A stretch of 64,000 nucleotides of DNA from Siphonodentalium dalli (Eukaryota > Mollusca > Scaphopoda > Gadilida > Siphonodentaliidae), in contig CP136069.1 in NCBI GenBank assembly GCA_032622095.1, forward strand, positions 121,758,126-121,822,125, given 5' to 3'. A program made the position numbers and the translations under genes. Each line of letters starts with the position of its first letter. Position 1 is the stretch's first letter. The notes under the pieces are model-generated. The model was not told where the DNA came from. It saw only the letters and a list, made by a program, of their open reading frames with translations, and ran no database searches. Shown here one piece after another: positions 45,454 to 58,390 of the stretch.

Positions 45454-45926
45454 AAAGGTACTCAACCCGATAAAACTCCTCTCAATTACTATTTCAATGG
45501 CTTCGGGGGTCAAAAATATTTGATTCGAGTCGAGGAAGTCACCCATCAAAGCTCAGATTTGTTAGATATCGATTTTAGAAATCTATTATTTTTCATTATC
45601 GGGAATACTATCTGGCCCAGAACTCAGTCAAAATTGCATTAAAATTACCACTTGATTTTAGAGTTATCCATCCTTGTCTGTTTGAATAGATTTGGAGAAC
45701 ACATCCAGAGCAGATTACGGCAGTTAGCAGTACTCATCTCGAGTTTATAACAAATTTCAAAAATCAATATCTAATAACTATGAGCTTTGTTTGATGGGTT
45801 CCTCGACTCGAATCAAATATTTTTTACCCCCAAAGCCAAAGAAATAGTAATATAGGACCCTCCGATCGGATTGTTGTTGTTGGAATCTGTTGAGATGGGG
45901 ACCCTCTTTACGGGTTGAGTACCTTT
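45454..45926. mobile_element. 473-bp TIR element
   Basis: It starts AAAGGTACTCAACCCG and ends CGGGTTGAGTACCTTT. Inverted similarity extends about 100 bp (tcaaaaatatttgattcgag on the left; matching right arm near 45,800-45,830). It is non-coding. The superfamily is not assigned. Confidence 0.85.
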
Positions 45927-46014
45927 AACGGAATTCTGAGGCGGTCCATTCATGTAACCAATATATTTTATATTATGATTTATATTTATGGCTAATAATA
46001 TGATCTTGGTGGCG
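45927..46014 (+). repeat. Direct repeat F, copy 2
   Basis: This is the second copy of 44,197-44,288, immediately abutting the right end of the 473-bp TIR element. Confidence 0.75.
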
Positions 46015-47912
46015 TTACCATTTCTGACTATGGTTTTCTTGTATGTAATATGTGCCAGATATAGGCGATAAATCGTCACGGCTGCGTGTACTACTATTGT
46101 ATTGTCTTGTGGTGAACATTAAGTTTGTCTATCCTAGCGATGAAACTACCATATATGAGTGGATGTAGTCCTAATTTTCGTGACGCTACATGTAACTTTA
46201 ATTACACACTTGAACGAAACCATCAAAATGGTGTTGCAATCAATGTATGAGCTTCTACGATCGATGATGCGTCTTATTTTCAGTTTATCAACATCATAGA
46301 GGTAATACACATTTAAATTGTGCCCTTTGGCATTTGTACATGGATACTAGAGTCCGCACTGAAAAAAATAACGCACATTGAATGGTTTGCAATATCTTAA
46401 ATATTTCAATATAAACGAAAAAAGCAACTCATGCCTGATGTTAATTCATCAAATATGTATGTGGGTTGTTCACATAGCGCCTACGTCTGATGCCAAATTG
46501 GGGAGGGTGCATTTTCCTATACCCACTACCAATTTATATATTTTTTTAAAGTAAGAAAGCAGTCAATTTCTTTCTTCTTTTCCATACTATGTCGACGTGG
46601 AGTTCTAATCGACATAATGTATCAAGTTTAGCTGATGTCCGTAAAATATCGTGGATATCGCTTAGCTTTATATATAGTACACTCTCGCTAATGTTAAATT
46701 ATGTTAGATGTTTGTAAACTAAACACGATTGGTGCAAATACATCTGATAGGAAACGACATGGGACATAGTTCAGGATACTCATGTGTGTGTCAGCTTGCA
46801 CTTTAAAATCAGTGTTGGCTCTGGAGTTACACGTTACCCCAACCATCTGGTCGCTAAAATCGTGGAACATTCGACACATTGATACAGTCATCAGGGAATC
46901 CCATTATTACTTGCAAGTAGCATTACGTCAATGTCAGGAAATCACAACATTCCACAGTACAAAGATGAATCCAATAAGAAGATTGTCGGAATTAACATTG
47001 TCATATAGCTAAAATAGAGTAAAATCAATGTTCTGTTGCATGGCTAATTTCAGAAAGTGTTTACCAACTTAGAGAATAAGACAACTTATTAAACAATAAA
47101 AAGCGTCCATATAAAGAGTCCAGAATTGACCACTATTACATGGTCCTAGAAATGAGAATAGTATTAAGTATTTTCAAGAATTACAACAAATTGCACCGAA
47201 TTTGTTACTCGCGAAAACGAAACCGAAAGTAAATACTGTCAATCGTAAAATTATTTTAATGCGAAATGATCGCGGTGACGTCAGACTGCCAGGATTCCCG
47301 GGACATCTATTTATAGTTGCGGTAATATGAAAGTTGTAGTAATGTGTCAGACTATCAAACGCGAAGTCAGTTCAATAGAACGACTGGATTTGAATAAGAC
47401 TGGATTAGATATAACTTATCTTTTTAACTTATGTAGTTTTCAGGTTGTTCTGTATTCGGCTTTGTGTTGTATTTTTCATCAATACTAAATTTTATTTTCA
47501 GTTGACTATTTGTATAGATCGGTGATATTAACTATTGACATAAACACCAACATACCTGTAGTGAACCAATTTACTAAATTGCTATCAACCATTAAAATTT
47601 AAATAAGGCTAATAAGCACAACAGCTGGTACGCCCTATACTGCATATTGATTTTTGGAAAACGACTGTGATTTCTCACCAACACCATCGCGTTATCGATA
47701 AATAATATCTTAATTGCCCATATATTATTTCCAAACAAGTAACCTTTAACGGCGAGCGTTAAATACAATTAGTGTAGCGACAGCCATTACCAGTGATCGA
47801 GTGTATTCTGAAAGTTCCTATTAAACTGTATTATACACGGTAAGGATATCGGTGGAATTCAGTTGATTCAAGTATAGTAAGTGTCCATTTTGATATATTT
47901 AGTTCCTCGTTA
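46015..47912. other. No gene recognised
   Basis: The short segment gtccgcactgaaaaaaataac at about 46,352 weakly resembles the end of repeat D. Otherwise only chance frames are present. Confidence 0.35.
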
Positions 47913-49986
47913 ATATATCAGCATGTTCTCATGAAAATAAGCACAATATGGACTTATTTTGAATGTCGCGTTGTAGGCCCATATATATACAGCAGGGGGG
48001 GGGGGTCGGAAAAAAATTCCAGACACGTATGCTACTTATTTGCCGATGACCACTTTTTGGACTCACCCACCCCCGACCCCAATTTGTTTTTCCATTTCAT
48101 AGAGTTTGTTCCCGCCATGTTTTGACACCCACCCCATTGTGGAACGCAAAACACAAACATACAGAGAAAACCTCCTACATTGAGATTCAGTGGATCTAGT
48201 AATGAACAGCAGGACTGGTCTCTAGCAGTATATTCTTGACTGCAGTGGATTTTTAATCGTTTTTGTTAAATATCATATTTCCACAGCTCTGCAGTCAATT
48301 TATTTTAAAGCTTAGTATATGAATAGAGCATGGCTTGGAGTTGACTACGCGAATGTAGTGGTCAATGGGAAGGGTGTAGTTCATGAGCCGAAGGCGAGTG
48401 AACTACACCATTCCCACTGGCCACTACATTCGCGTAGTCAACGACAAGATAGGCTCTAATCATTATATTAAATCGAACATTTATAGACAAACTGACGTTC
48501 TAATATTTATATACCATCGAACATTTTATTGCTAAACTGAAGTCATTGTATTGTGTCCAGGTTGCATTCAATTTCCTTCTCGTCATAAAACCTATTAAGC
48601 AGCTTTATTGCTATTGTGAATAGCAGCTATGCCTGAGTGGGTAACCGGTCACTGACACAGCGCGCACGGTTAATCATAATTAATAGTCATTGTTTTAGTG
48701 CCAAAATGTGTGTGGTAGTCCTTTTTAAAGACCTTTTTAGTTTTTGTGTTTTGTTACTTTGTTATGGAAATTTATAAAGATATTATGTCTATAGACCAGG
48801 TAGGTGATATTGCTCTACACCAGATATGAGATTTTGTTTCACACCAGATAGGTGATATTGTTTTACACCAGACAGGTGATTGTATTATATCAGATGGGTT
48901 AAATTATTATATGCTACGTGCCACCCAGACTCATTAGACATTACTAAGGCATGTTTATCGCACATATAGCAATACACTAGAGCACTCAGGAGCACCAATG
49001 GGAAATCAAAGAAAGTTAATGTTACGATTGATTCCAATTGATTCAGATTGGTTAGGAATTTTATAACGTTCACTGTTTATCTTGTATGAATTCAGGAATA
49101 TTGTATGAGTTCAGAAAAGCATTATTTCTATTGGACTGCTCAAGTGTAGCATGTGAGAGTAAAGCATATAATAAAAAACAAACGTACACTTTTAGTAGAA
49201 ACCTGTATTAACTCATTCATGACTACATGAGATTGTGAATTATTACCATTTTCTATCTCTTTTGTCACTTATGAGATAATTGTGTTATCCACTCACTCAC
49301 AGGTCTAGGTATGTTACATGTTTTTTTTTCTGTATACATCAGTGTATACATCAGTGTTTAATTTCCATGTTTGACCAGATTTGGCATTAAATTTATTTCT
49401 TTAAAGTTATCCTTATGTGTTGTTAATTACATAGAATACTTCATGGGCGATTCAGCTGCATTAAGAATACTTTCCCTTGTCCTAAAGAGGCACAAACCAA
49501 CATCCAATGGCCCTAGCGTGTTTAGTGTTGCTGCAGTTCCTTATTATTGATTTCTTAGTGTTACAAACCAGTACAAACTAGTAAAAATCCAATAAAATGT
49601 GTGAAGGAAAAAAAATGTCACGGAAAAAATTGCTTTGGGCTTATTTTGACACCCACCACCCCCAGGATACGTGTCGGAAAAAAAATATGCCCCCTCCCTG
49701 TATACAGGGGGAAATACGCTCTATATAATGATGGGCCCGTATAGTGCTTACTTCAATACTTAATAAGCCAATATTGGCACTATTTAATCTACTTTGTTTC
49801 ATCGACACACGACTGACCAGATTCACGCTCTTTAGAATGTATTTTCGCTGCCGCCCGTGCCATTCAATGGAATAATGGGTATAAGCTCAATATGGCCTTA
49901 TCTAAGAACAAACATGTCAATTGTGGACATATGTGAATATTTACGTCCAATATGAACCTATTTTCATGAGGACATGTTGAATATAT
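47913..49986. mobile_element. Possible 2.07-kb inverted-repeat element, nested
   Basis: The outer arms are 47,913-47,955 (atatatcagcatgttctcatg aaaataag) and 49,945-49,986, the reverse complement with mismatches. A second, inner inverted pair is at about 47,976-48,040 (gcccatatata, G run, tcggaaaaaaattcc, gacacgtat) and 49,640-49,735. The interior shows no coding region and contains the palindrome at 48,326-48,456. The boundaries are approximate, and the two inverted pairs may be separate elements. Confidence 0.5.
48326..48456. mobile_element. 131-bp palindromic MITE, TA-flanked
   Basis: The core arms (gttgactacgcgaatgtagtgg from 48,340; mirrored to 48,442) pair over about 44 bp around a tgagccgaaggcgag centre. 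Weaker pairing extends to gagc/gctc tips with TA on both sides (48,324-48,325 and 48,457-48,458). Confidence 0.85.
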
Positions 49987-50077
49987 AGCACGTATTGGAT
50001 CTCGGACTGGCGTTTTCAACCGGCTGCTGTGGGACGTGTACACACAATGCCACATATGCTCCATTATGTTCAATATA

Positions 50078-50195
50078 TAGAGGATCTACAACGAGTCCCA
50101 AGTTTATAGCGGAATTTACAAAACGAACCCAGTAAATTAGGTCTGGACGAGTTTTGTAAATTCCGCTATAAACTGGGGACGAGATGTAGATTCTA
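50078..50195. mobile_element. 118-bp palindromic MITE
   Basis: The arms of about 48 bp share tttatagcggaatttacaaa and are bounded by taga.gatctaca on the left and its mirror on the right. It is non-coding. A related left half may persist near 32,072. Confidence 0.85.
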
Positions 50196-52528
50196 TTTAT
50201 TACATGATCCAAAACCTCGACAAACATACTTAAATCAACAAATTGGACGCGAAACTAACATCGGTTTCTATAAGGCATGCTATGACGTTTCGCGTAACTA
50301 TGCGCTGTTTGTCCGCGCAAAGAAATAGTCCCAGATAAATAAAGACTCCTTTGGCGTATTTAATGGCGTATACTTAATTACATAACTTTTCAAACTCTTC
50401 ATTCAATATAGGTTGTTGTGAAAATATTGGAAGCCATAGTATTTTTAGACGTAGCGTACGGAATGTAAACAGACGACAAACCGGAAGTCAAAGGTCACCT
50501 GGCACTATATTTCCTGTTATTAAACGAACGTTTAATATCACAATTTACAGAATGGGCTTATTGCATAGAATAAGGGTAGGATCATGTAATAAAACATTGT
50601 TACATATGGGTGGAATGATCATCGAAATTCCGCCACTAATAAATCCATGCATTTTTGTGAGAATAAAAACAATTTTGGGAAATTCGTCTTTGGGTATATG
50701 TTGAAGTCACATGTACAGTTGTAGGTTTGGTGCGCCAAATTATACCTAGTAGCGCTCTATTTTATCCGGAGGTGTAAAAAATAGGTCGACCGATGCATAT
50801 AATAAAATGTAATTTAATATTGAAGTCATAAAAGTTTTTGTTCTTCATGAAACAATAAAAAGCGTTTCCTGATCGTTTATTCCTAATATGGTGCGAATAA
50901 AGAGGCTTTGTCTCGTTTATATGTGAACAGTTGGTAACATCGTGGAATTTGTTTCAGAAGATATTAGGTTATAAGCCGGTATTCCGTCGATTTATCGAAC
51001 TATATAGTCCATACCTGCCAAACTATGCATTGTGTTTCGCGGTTCAAATGAGCCATGTCCATTTAAACCGAGGTCAAAGTTTTTGATTGAATTAAACCAT
51101 TGCTTTAAGGAATGCAGACATCCTACATATTTTGTCACTGCAGCATACATGGTTGGAACTCATTATAGTATCACATCAGTTGATAATGTTACAGGAGACT
51201 TTGTGAGCAGCCATGCATGTCCATATAATATATCTAGATGGGTACCCCAAATCTTAATTTACATATTTTCTTTAAATTATTTTTACCGTAATTGCGTTAT
51301 TTAAAGCAAACCCAAGACATGTCTCCTGTATTGTTTATTTGGGGAATTCTGCGCCATGATAATGTAAATGATAGTGTTGCAAATCTCCAGTACACGATAA
51401 TTGGCTTTAAATGGGAATACCAATTATTTGAACGAAGTAAAATTATTGAGTTATATGTCGAGACGTAAGCCTTAATTGTTATTAAGGAAGAGAAGAGTTG
51501 GCTAATTTCAACATTGCTGGTCGTGGCAAATGTTTCATAAACTTAATCTTCTAGTATTGAAGTTACATATCTCACAGTTATGGGTTTACCGAAAAGCTGG
51601 ATCACTTATCTAGTGCAAGCATTGGTCTATTTTGCAGGAAAAGACCACGTTAAGGTAATATTGGACACATCCTTAACCCTTTCATAACGGGAGCTGCGCT
51701 GACGCAACATTAATGCCCAAAGGTGTGAACTCCACACCCACCCAGAAATCGAAGCACATGCCATCCAGCATCACAATCAGCCGAGAAAAAAACTTTAACA
51801 GAGATTTTTTGCTTACCAATAAAATTGGCTCTTTGCTTCTGGACAATACTAAATAATCATTGATGAGTAGTTATCACAAATGTGAAATTATTGAAAAATA
51901 TTTTGAAAATAAAATGATATTCATACTAAAATGTTTGATCTTACTGCACGATTAGCGATATTTGTTGAAAAATCGCAGTAACAGTTTTTGTTTACATAAC
52001 TATGGTTTCAAATCGTGAAATATCGTTATAGCAGAACTATCAATAATGAATATATATGTAAGTACAACGTTTATCTATTTCCCCATGTTCTTGTTAGTGG
52101 TGATGTTTTACATTCTTATATTTTTGTATGTTTACCCACTGTGAGTGCTTTGTGCCCCTTTAAATTTTAAATTTATCTGAGTACCGACTACATCGGGTAT
52201 CACAACAGTAGTGATACCATTGAGCATCACCAAATGATGTACACCCACATTATTATGAAAATGAATTCCATCTGATTTGTGTTAACATGACAACCCCAGG
52301 TTGTTCCAGTCTGATTGATTAGTTGCGTTTTTATTTTTCCCTATTTTTCTCTATTTATCCCTTTATTGACTTCGACACCGTTACAATTTCCTTCTGTGCA
52401 CGACTGTGTGACACCGTCAGCGTATTTTATACAAACTAAGACGCCCAGTGACCTCCTTTCACGATTTCGGAGAACCATGGACGTATACATCGCTGGGAGA
52501 ACACAGAACGCATGGAGGATACGTTCGA
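50196..52528. other. No gene recognised
   Basis: A TTAA CCCTTTCATAACGG segment at about 51,674 looks like a piggyBac-type tip but has no partner nearby. The 90-codon frame at 51,032-51,304 (+) has no recognisable domain. Confidence 0.35.
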
Positions 52529-52621
52529 CCAAGTACGTTAATCCCGGATAAAGGTACATGGTTCGACACAAGCAATATCATTGGTAGTAACATGTACCTT
52601 TATCTGGATTAACGTACTTGG
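52529..52621. mobile_element. 93-bp palindromic MITE-like element
   Basis: ccaagtacgttaatcccgga and its continuation taaaggtacatg are mirrored at 52,590-52,621 (catgtacctttatctggatt ...). The arms are about 31 bp with one or two mismatches around a 30-bp centre. Confidence 0.85.
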
Positions 52622-53899
52622 TAGTAACACACATGTGGTATACCTATAAACATACTAGTCTTAGATAATTCATTAACTCTAACTGGCACCCATGAATATA
52701 TAGACATTACAGCTGCCACTGTGTGGCATTCTGTTATCTGAGGACGCCAAATAGTCAATCTGGGCGACACATAATGTATGGAGGTTGTCGAGTGACCAAT
52801 AGTGGTCCCTTTAAAAGGTAATTGATCATTTTGTAAAATGTAAAAGTAATTGAGTACAGTTATTGTTCAGTGATACAACTACTAATTACTAAACATAACA
52901 GGTATTCTGTCAAACTTTCTCATTCATGTTATGTGTCATATATTCGATTTGCTATTGTCCAGACACGCGGTCGTGCGACCATGATATATATATATACCTA
53001 GTATTCGTGGACTACTGTAAAAATGCGGATAATTGTGACTAATTTGAAGGTAATATAACCACAATCGCCTCTGGCTAATTACAATATAGAGCGTAAAGGA
53101 ATTGTGTAATAGCATAATGACATGTTAATGGAAGCATTGGAAAGCTCCCGTATATATCACAGCCACGGCTACCGGTGAGACAACTTACAAAGTTGTCATA
53201 CTCGATCATGTTCATTTGGAACTCAATAATTATGTGTAAGTAATTAGTTGAAGAAAGAGTAGGATGATAAATAAGTGAAATACCCGTATATTACCACATA
53301 ACACACTTACAGATATCATAACAATTGCCCAGCTGTCCAGTGTGTCGCTTGTAGGTGATACACACGCTCTTTGTTGTTACCATATCCGCATTAGACTAGC
53401 AATGACAATGCTTTTTTTCTAAATTATATGACTTTAATAACCCTCTGTGAGGCATCTTAAGTTCACGTAAACATACATGTACGTATATACTTCAAATAAT
53501 TATATTCATCGACAAATCCTGATGCATACGTTCAAAGAGTAACGATCACCTATGATAGAGAAGGTTTCCATCTGTGCTTGCTGCCATTTTGGACATAACA
53601 TTTTTTATTATATTTTCATCAACTTTTTACATAAAAATATATATTATATCCCACCAGCTGTCCACACTTCCAGAAAACCGAACGTGTTATCCTACTCTCA
53701 AGATGTTATCCTACTCTCACCACTGAATCTTGACGTCAATCTTTGCGTCATACGGTATCTTTGCGCGCTATTTTAACATAAATGGCTGGTGATGTTGTAT
53801 AGCTTTAAGAACGCATTAGGTCTAACGGTGTGTTACCGTGTGTTTCCTTGTGGTCTGGGTCATAACAAACTGGTATAGAAAATATAATAAATTACAACA
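52622..53899. other. No gene recognised
   Basis: Unassigned sequence. A short ta-rich run lies near 52,985-53,000. atcctactctca is repeated tandemly near 53,688 and 53,707. Confidence 0.35.
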
Positions 53900-54035
53900 G
53901 TCAACTGAGTAGCGTACGGCTTTTCTCCTCTCGTGAGATGGGAGGATTATTTTCACCCGGCTAGCGTCTCGTAAAAATAATCCTCCGCATCTCACTCGAG
54001 GAAGAAAAAAAACATACGCCACTCAGATCAGTTAA
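53900..54035. mobile_element. 136-bp palindromic MITE-like element
   Basis: The left arm (agtcaactgagtagcgtacgg, then tctcgtgagatgggaggatt) pairs with the right arm to about 54,035 over about 65 bp with scattered mismatches. The centre is a short cccggctagcg segment. Confidence 0.8.
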
Positions 54036-55117
54036 CTATTGTCTATGTATCCACATTCGTTTATACCAGTGGAATCTTCCACGTTACTTATACTATGACT
54101 TTGATAATTAATAAGTTTGACTAGTAATGCAGAATAGTGTTAAGAATATTTTATTTTCCCGCGGTATATAATGAATACGCGGAAAATTGGTTAATAAATT
54201 TTACGCTGGCAAAATTGCACCGCAATTTTGTTAGCTGGCATTTTTTAGTTTTGGTAGTTTTGGTAGTTTTGTTAGCTGGCATTTTTGCAGACTTCCGACT
54301 ATAATCAACGACGATTTATGATAACGGTGCCTACCTCTTTGCCGGTGCCCATAAAACGAGGCCACTAACAATAATTACAAGTATCCGTGTTGTCCTTGAT
54401 TCGAATTGTGTATCAGGGAGAGGAATTGATAGAACAGTTTGTTCTCAGCTATTGTCATATTCATACTTAATTGTACATGTATACGCGAGGAATCTCATGA
54501 CGTGGTATAAAGAGTTCCGAAAGTGGTACTCTTCATAAATGGTGGAGCTAGGGGAAGGGGATGGCAAAATGGACACAAACAATGTCGCCAACTTCACAAA
54601 GATATATCATGGTGGGGGTCTTGACAGTTGTGATAATGGTCGTCTTTGGCATTCATAAAGCATATATATGTATATGCATACAACTATGCAGTCAATTGTT
54701 ATGTATAGGCTATTATATGTAAATTTGGTACTGGTATAAATCATATACACATACATTCTAACTCGCATTAACAACGCCAGATAGCCCAATTAGTTAACAT
54801 ATATATGAACATTTTCAAGTATTTTCATAAAACTATTTCAATCAAGGCAATATTTACCACCAGTGATGTGTGTCAGGGGTCGACCCCCAAATTACAACAG
54901 TTGGACATTTGATGCATGACACAACATTAGTTGGAAATTTCCGACTAAAATAGTATGAATTTTGTGCTGCATGATAATTTGATATACCAAACAGTATTAA
55001 GTGTCATATTTGTTGTTTTTAGACCGCATTTTTGTACTGAAATGTAGCAATCAGTTGAGAGTTATCAACCATATTATAGGTGACGTTACGATGGGATCTC
55101 ACATTCCAACATATCAA

Positions 55118-55672
55118 GTGACATTATTATACCCCCCCCCCCCCCGCAACGAAGTTGTGGGGGTATACTGGAATCAGCTTGTCCGTCCGTCGTCCGTCCG
55201 TGGACACAAATTTGTCCGGAGTTTTTCTCAGTCGTTTTTTTTTATCATTTTCCGTGAAACTTGGCACAGACATCAACCTGTGCACCTGCGATTATGACGC
55301 CTGTCGGACCTTTTTTGACTTAGAAAATCTTCGCAACGTGTATAATTTTGTCCGAGCTTTTATTCCTACATTTTTAGGTCAATTTTTTTAAAACTTGGCA
55401 CATATATTTAATACCATGGGAACCTGTGCACCTGCAATTATGACGTCTGTCTGATATTTGTTTGGTGGTGTTATCCCTCTTTTTCCACTTAGAATTTATT
55501 TTGCAACATGCATAATTTTGTCCGAGCTTTTATTCCTACATTTTACAGGTGGTGCACCTGCAATGGGAACTGTTATTTTATTATTTTAACTAAATGTTTA
55601 CTGATATGTGAAGCATCGTAGTATTTTAAAGACACGGGGGTATTTAGTCCCATTGGGACAGTCACACCTCTA
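55118..55672 (+). repeat. Poly-C-headed interspersed repeat
   Basis: It starts attataccccc with a 15-bp C run, then gcaacgaagttgtgggggta (a small hairpin), then gtccgtccgtcgtccgtccg and gacacaaatttgtccgg. A segment with ttttgtccgagcttttattcc occurs twice, at about 55,346 and 55,518. It ends near tcacacctctag, where the LINE begins. Such repeats are, to my recollection, common in molluscan genomes. A related tip (ttataccaccccaatctc ... gagagttggagtataa) is at 59,856-59,890. Confidence 0.65.
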
Positions 55673-58390
55673 GTTTGACTGGCGTAAGAATACCAACACG
55701 CACTGTGTTCTTAATTCATTGTTAACAGCGGCAGTAACTCTATGAAAAGAAAACCAAGCCAGTCGTGGTTTGCAAAACGACTGCAGGTCGGCCCGAACGC
55801 GCTTCAGGAAGACCCGCCGATTATTCAAACGTGAACCAAACGTTACTAATAAGTGCGCTATGTTGGCAAGCCGAACAAACTATAAAATGGTTCTTTTGAG
55901 AAGTAGAAAACGCCACAAACGAAACATAAGCTGTACAATACATAGGCTGCGCACAAGATCTAGCAAAGATTTCTGGAGTTTCATCAGGAAACTTGACACA
56001 AGGGGGCAGGGGAAACCCACCCCACCTCAGAAATATTAAAAAATCATTATAAATCAGAAGGGGCTGACCATCTAACAATGGGAGATACTATATTGAGATC
56101 CGATTTATCTAGCTCATTCAGCTCACTTATCGCACCCTCGTCGGATTTTGAAGGACTAGATACCAACTTTTTGAATGGAAATATTTCTTTACAAGAAATT
56201 TAGGCAGCTGTTAAAAAACTTAAATATGGGAAAGCAGCAGGGTATGATGAAATGGCCAACGAATACATAAAATCGTCATTCGACATTTTAAAACATATTT
56301 TAGTAAAGTATTTCAATCTGATTCTGAAGACAGGCCTCGTTCCGAGGGAATGGACTACATGTATAATTAGGCCGATATATGAACGACTTAGACCCAGATA
56401 ACTACCGCAAACTTACCCTTCTGAGCTGTTTCGCGAAATTATTTACCAGCATAATTAGTGAGCGAATCGACTCTTTTGTAGAAACAAATAGTATACAGTC
56501 GGAGGCGCAGGCCGGGTTTCGAAAAGGATATTCTACGATAGACCATACGTTTGCACTTCACGCGTTAACGCACTTACTTAAAGCTAATAAGAAAAATCTT
56601 TACTGTGCATTCGTTGACTTTTCAAAGGCATTTGATACGGTGTGGAGAGTAGGACTTTGGTCAAAACTCCTTAACTACAGAATTAGCGGTAAAATACTGA
56701 CAGTAATAAAAGCTTTATATCATGAACTTAAACTATTTGTTCGCCTTAATGAAGACGAATCCGACGATTTCTACAGCCATGTTGGCCTAAAACAGGGAGA
56801 CAACCTCTCACCTCTGCTTTTTGCCACCTACATCAACGACATTGAAGAATACCTTAACTCACAAACAAATTGTGCATGGCATCAGCTTAGATAAATTCTG
56901 TGGAATTGATACCGGTATATTACTGAAGATAATGTTACTTATATATGCCGACGACACTGCATTGCTTTCTGATACACACGAAGGCCTACAGTGAACATTA
57001 AACTCCTTCTCAGATTACTGCAACATATGGAAATTGAAAATAAACACGACAAAAACTAAAGTCGTCGTTTTCGGCCCGAAACCCAGAAAGAAAAAAACTA
57101 TACCAGTATTCACACTTAATAATCTTCCAATTGAGATAGTTGATAGTTATAAATATCTGGGGACAGTTTTCCACAAAAAAGGTACGTTCGTAGAGGAACG
57201 AAATCTCAGATGTAAGGCAGCTAAAACTGCAATTTATGCACTTATGAACAAATCACGCTGCCACAAACTCACAATTGAATCAATTCTTGAGATATATGAG
57301 AAAAGCATCATACCAATAATGACTTACGGGGCTGAATTATGGGGACATGGAAATATGAGATGTTTCGAAAAACTAGAATCCTGGTTCCTGAAATTTACAC
57401 TGAATATGAAGAAATCTACACCATCCGTGTGTATATACGGGGAACTAGGAATGTACCCAATTACAGTTAGGATCAAAACCCGCTACATCGGTTATTGGGC
57501 AAAAGCTATCTCAATGCCTACCCATAGGACCCCACTTATGTTATATTATGTTATGTATACTCTGTATTGTAAAAATGTTTTTAATAATCCATGGATAAGA
57601 GGAATACATGACTCCCTTATTGCAATTGGTATGAGTAATGTTTGGCTCAACCAGAGAGTATCGAGTATAGACCGATTTAACCGGACCGTTGAGCAAAGAT
57701 TACGCGACTGTTACCGTCAAAGTTGGTGGTCAACAATATCCACATCGAGTAAATATGCATTTTATAGAATTATTAAAACACACTCCGAACGTGAACAATT
57801 TCTCTCTATATGTGATAATAGAACTGTCAATACTATCATTCGATTTCGGACAAGAAATCACAAATTACCAATTGAACAAGGTGCTTGGCTAAATACTGAC
57901 TATTCAACCAGAGTATGTACACTTTGTACGAAAGAACTAGGCGATGAGTATCACGTTATCCTGAAGTGTACAGAATTAAATGAACTCAGATCGACCTATT
58001 TGAAACCATACTTCTATAGAAGACCGAATGCACACAAACTCTCGGAACTCTTTAATAATATAATACTAGAAATAGAAAGACTATTAGGAATCTGTCAACT
58101 TTCATAAGGAAAGTCCAGGATATTTTCGGCAAGTCCACTTGAGGCTATAACACTGATATTCCACGAACCCACCCCTATTTTCTAAAAGACCTATACACAT
58201 CCCTGACTACAAAGTCCCCGAACACAATAACTGAAATCATCACCCGAACGGAAACTTACCAAATATCTAATAATGCTCTCATGTATTCCTCGGGTGAAAT
58301 TTATTGTTATTATGTCAAATTTGAATATCTTGATGTTATAAATAATGTTTCTGTAATATCCACATATTGATGAACAGAATAAACTGAATC
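55673..58390 (+). mobile_element. Decayed non-LTR retrotransposon (LINE)
   Basis: This is a 5'-truncated LINE: the apurinic endonuclease part is missing. It retains the linker, reverse transcriptase and C-terminal zinc knuckle of ORF2 in several frames. A 3' UTR of about 280 bp follows the stop at 58,105-58,107, and the end near 58,390 is uncertain. Its 5' boundary abuts the poly-C repeat. The copy is dead. Confidence 0.8.
55740..58107 (+). pseudogene. LINE ORF2 reverse transcriptase, broken
   Basis: Homology runs in order through KPSQSWF, the linker (SARTRFRKTRRLFKREP, 55,770-56,039), GKAAGYDEMANEYIK (about 56,230), DPDNYRKLTLLSCFAKLFT (from 56,379), the catalytic FVDFSKAFDTVWR (about 56,608), LKQGDNLSPLLFATYIND (about 56,787), IYADDTALL (about 56,941), and a long C-terminal part (57,034-58,107) ending in a CTLC...EYHVILKC knuckle. 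The lesions are frame changes near 55,768, 56,040, 56,378 and 56,880, a TAG at 56,201 and a TGA at 56,992. Family knowledge: these are palm motifs of non-LTR reverse transcriptases with a jockey/CR1-like layout. The clade is not resolved. Confidence 0.9.

Noticed and set aside
48620-48680. tRNA-like gcctgagtgggtaaccggtc segment
   Set aside because: There is no B box or cloverleaf at tRNA spacing.
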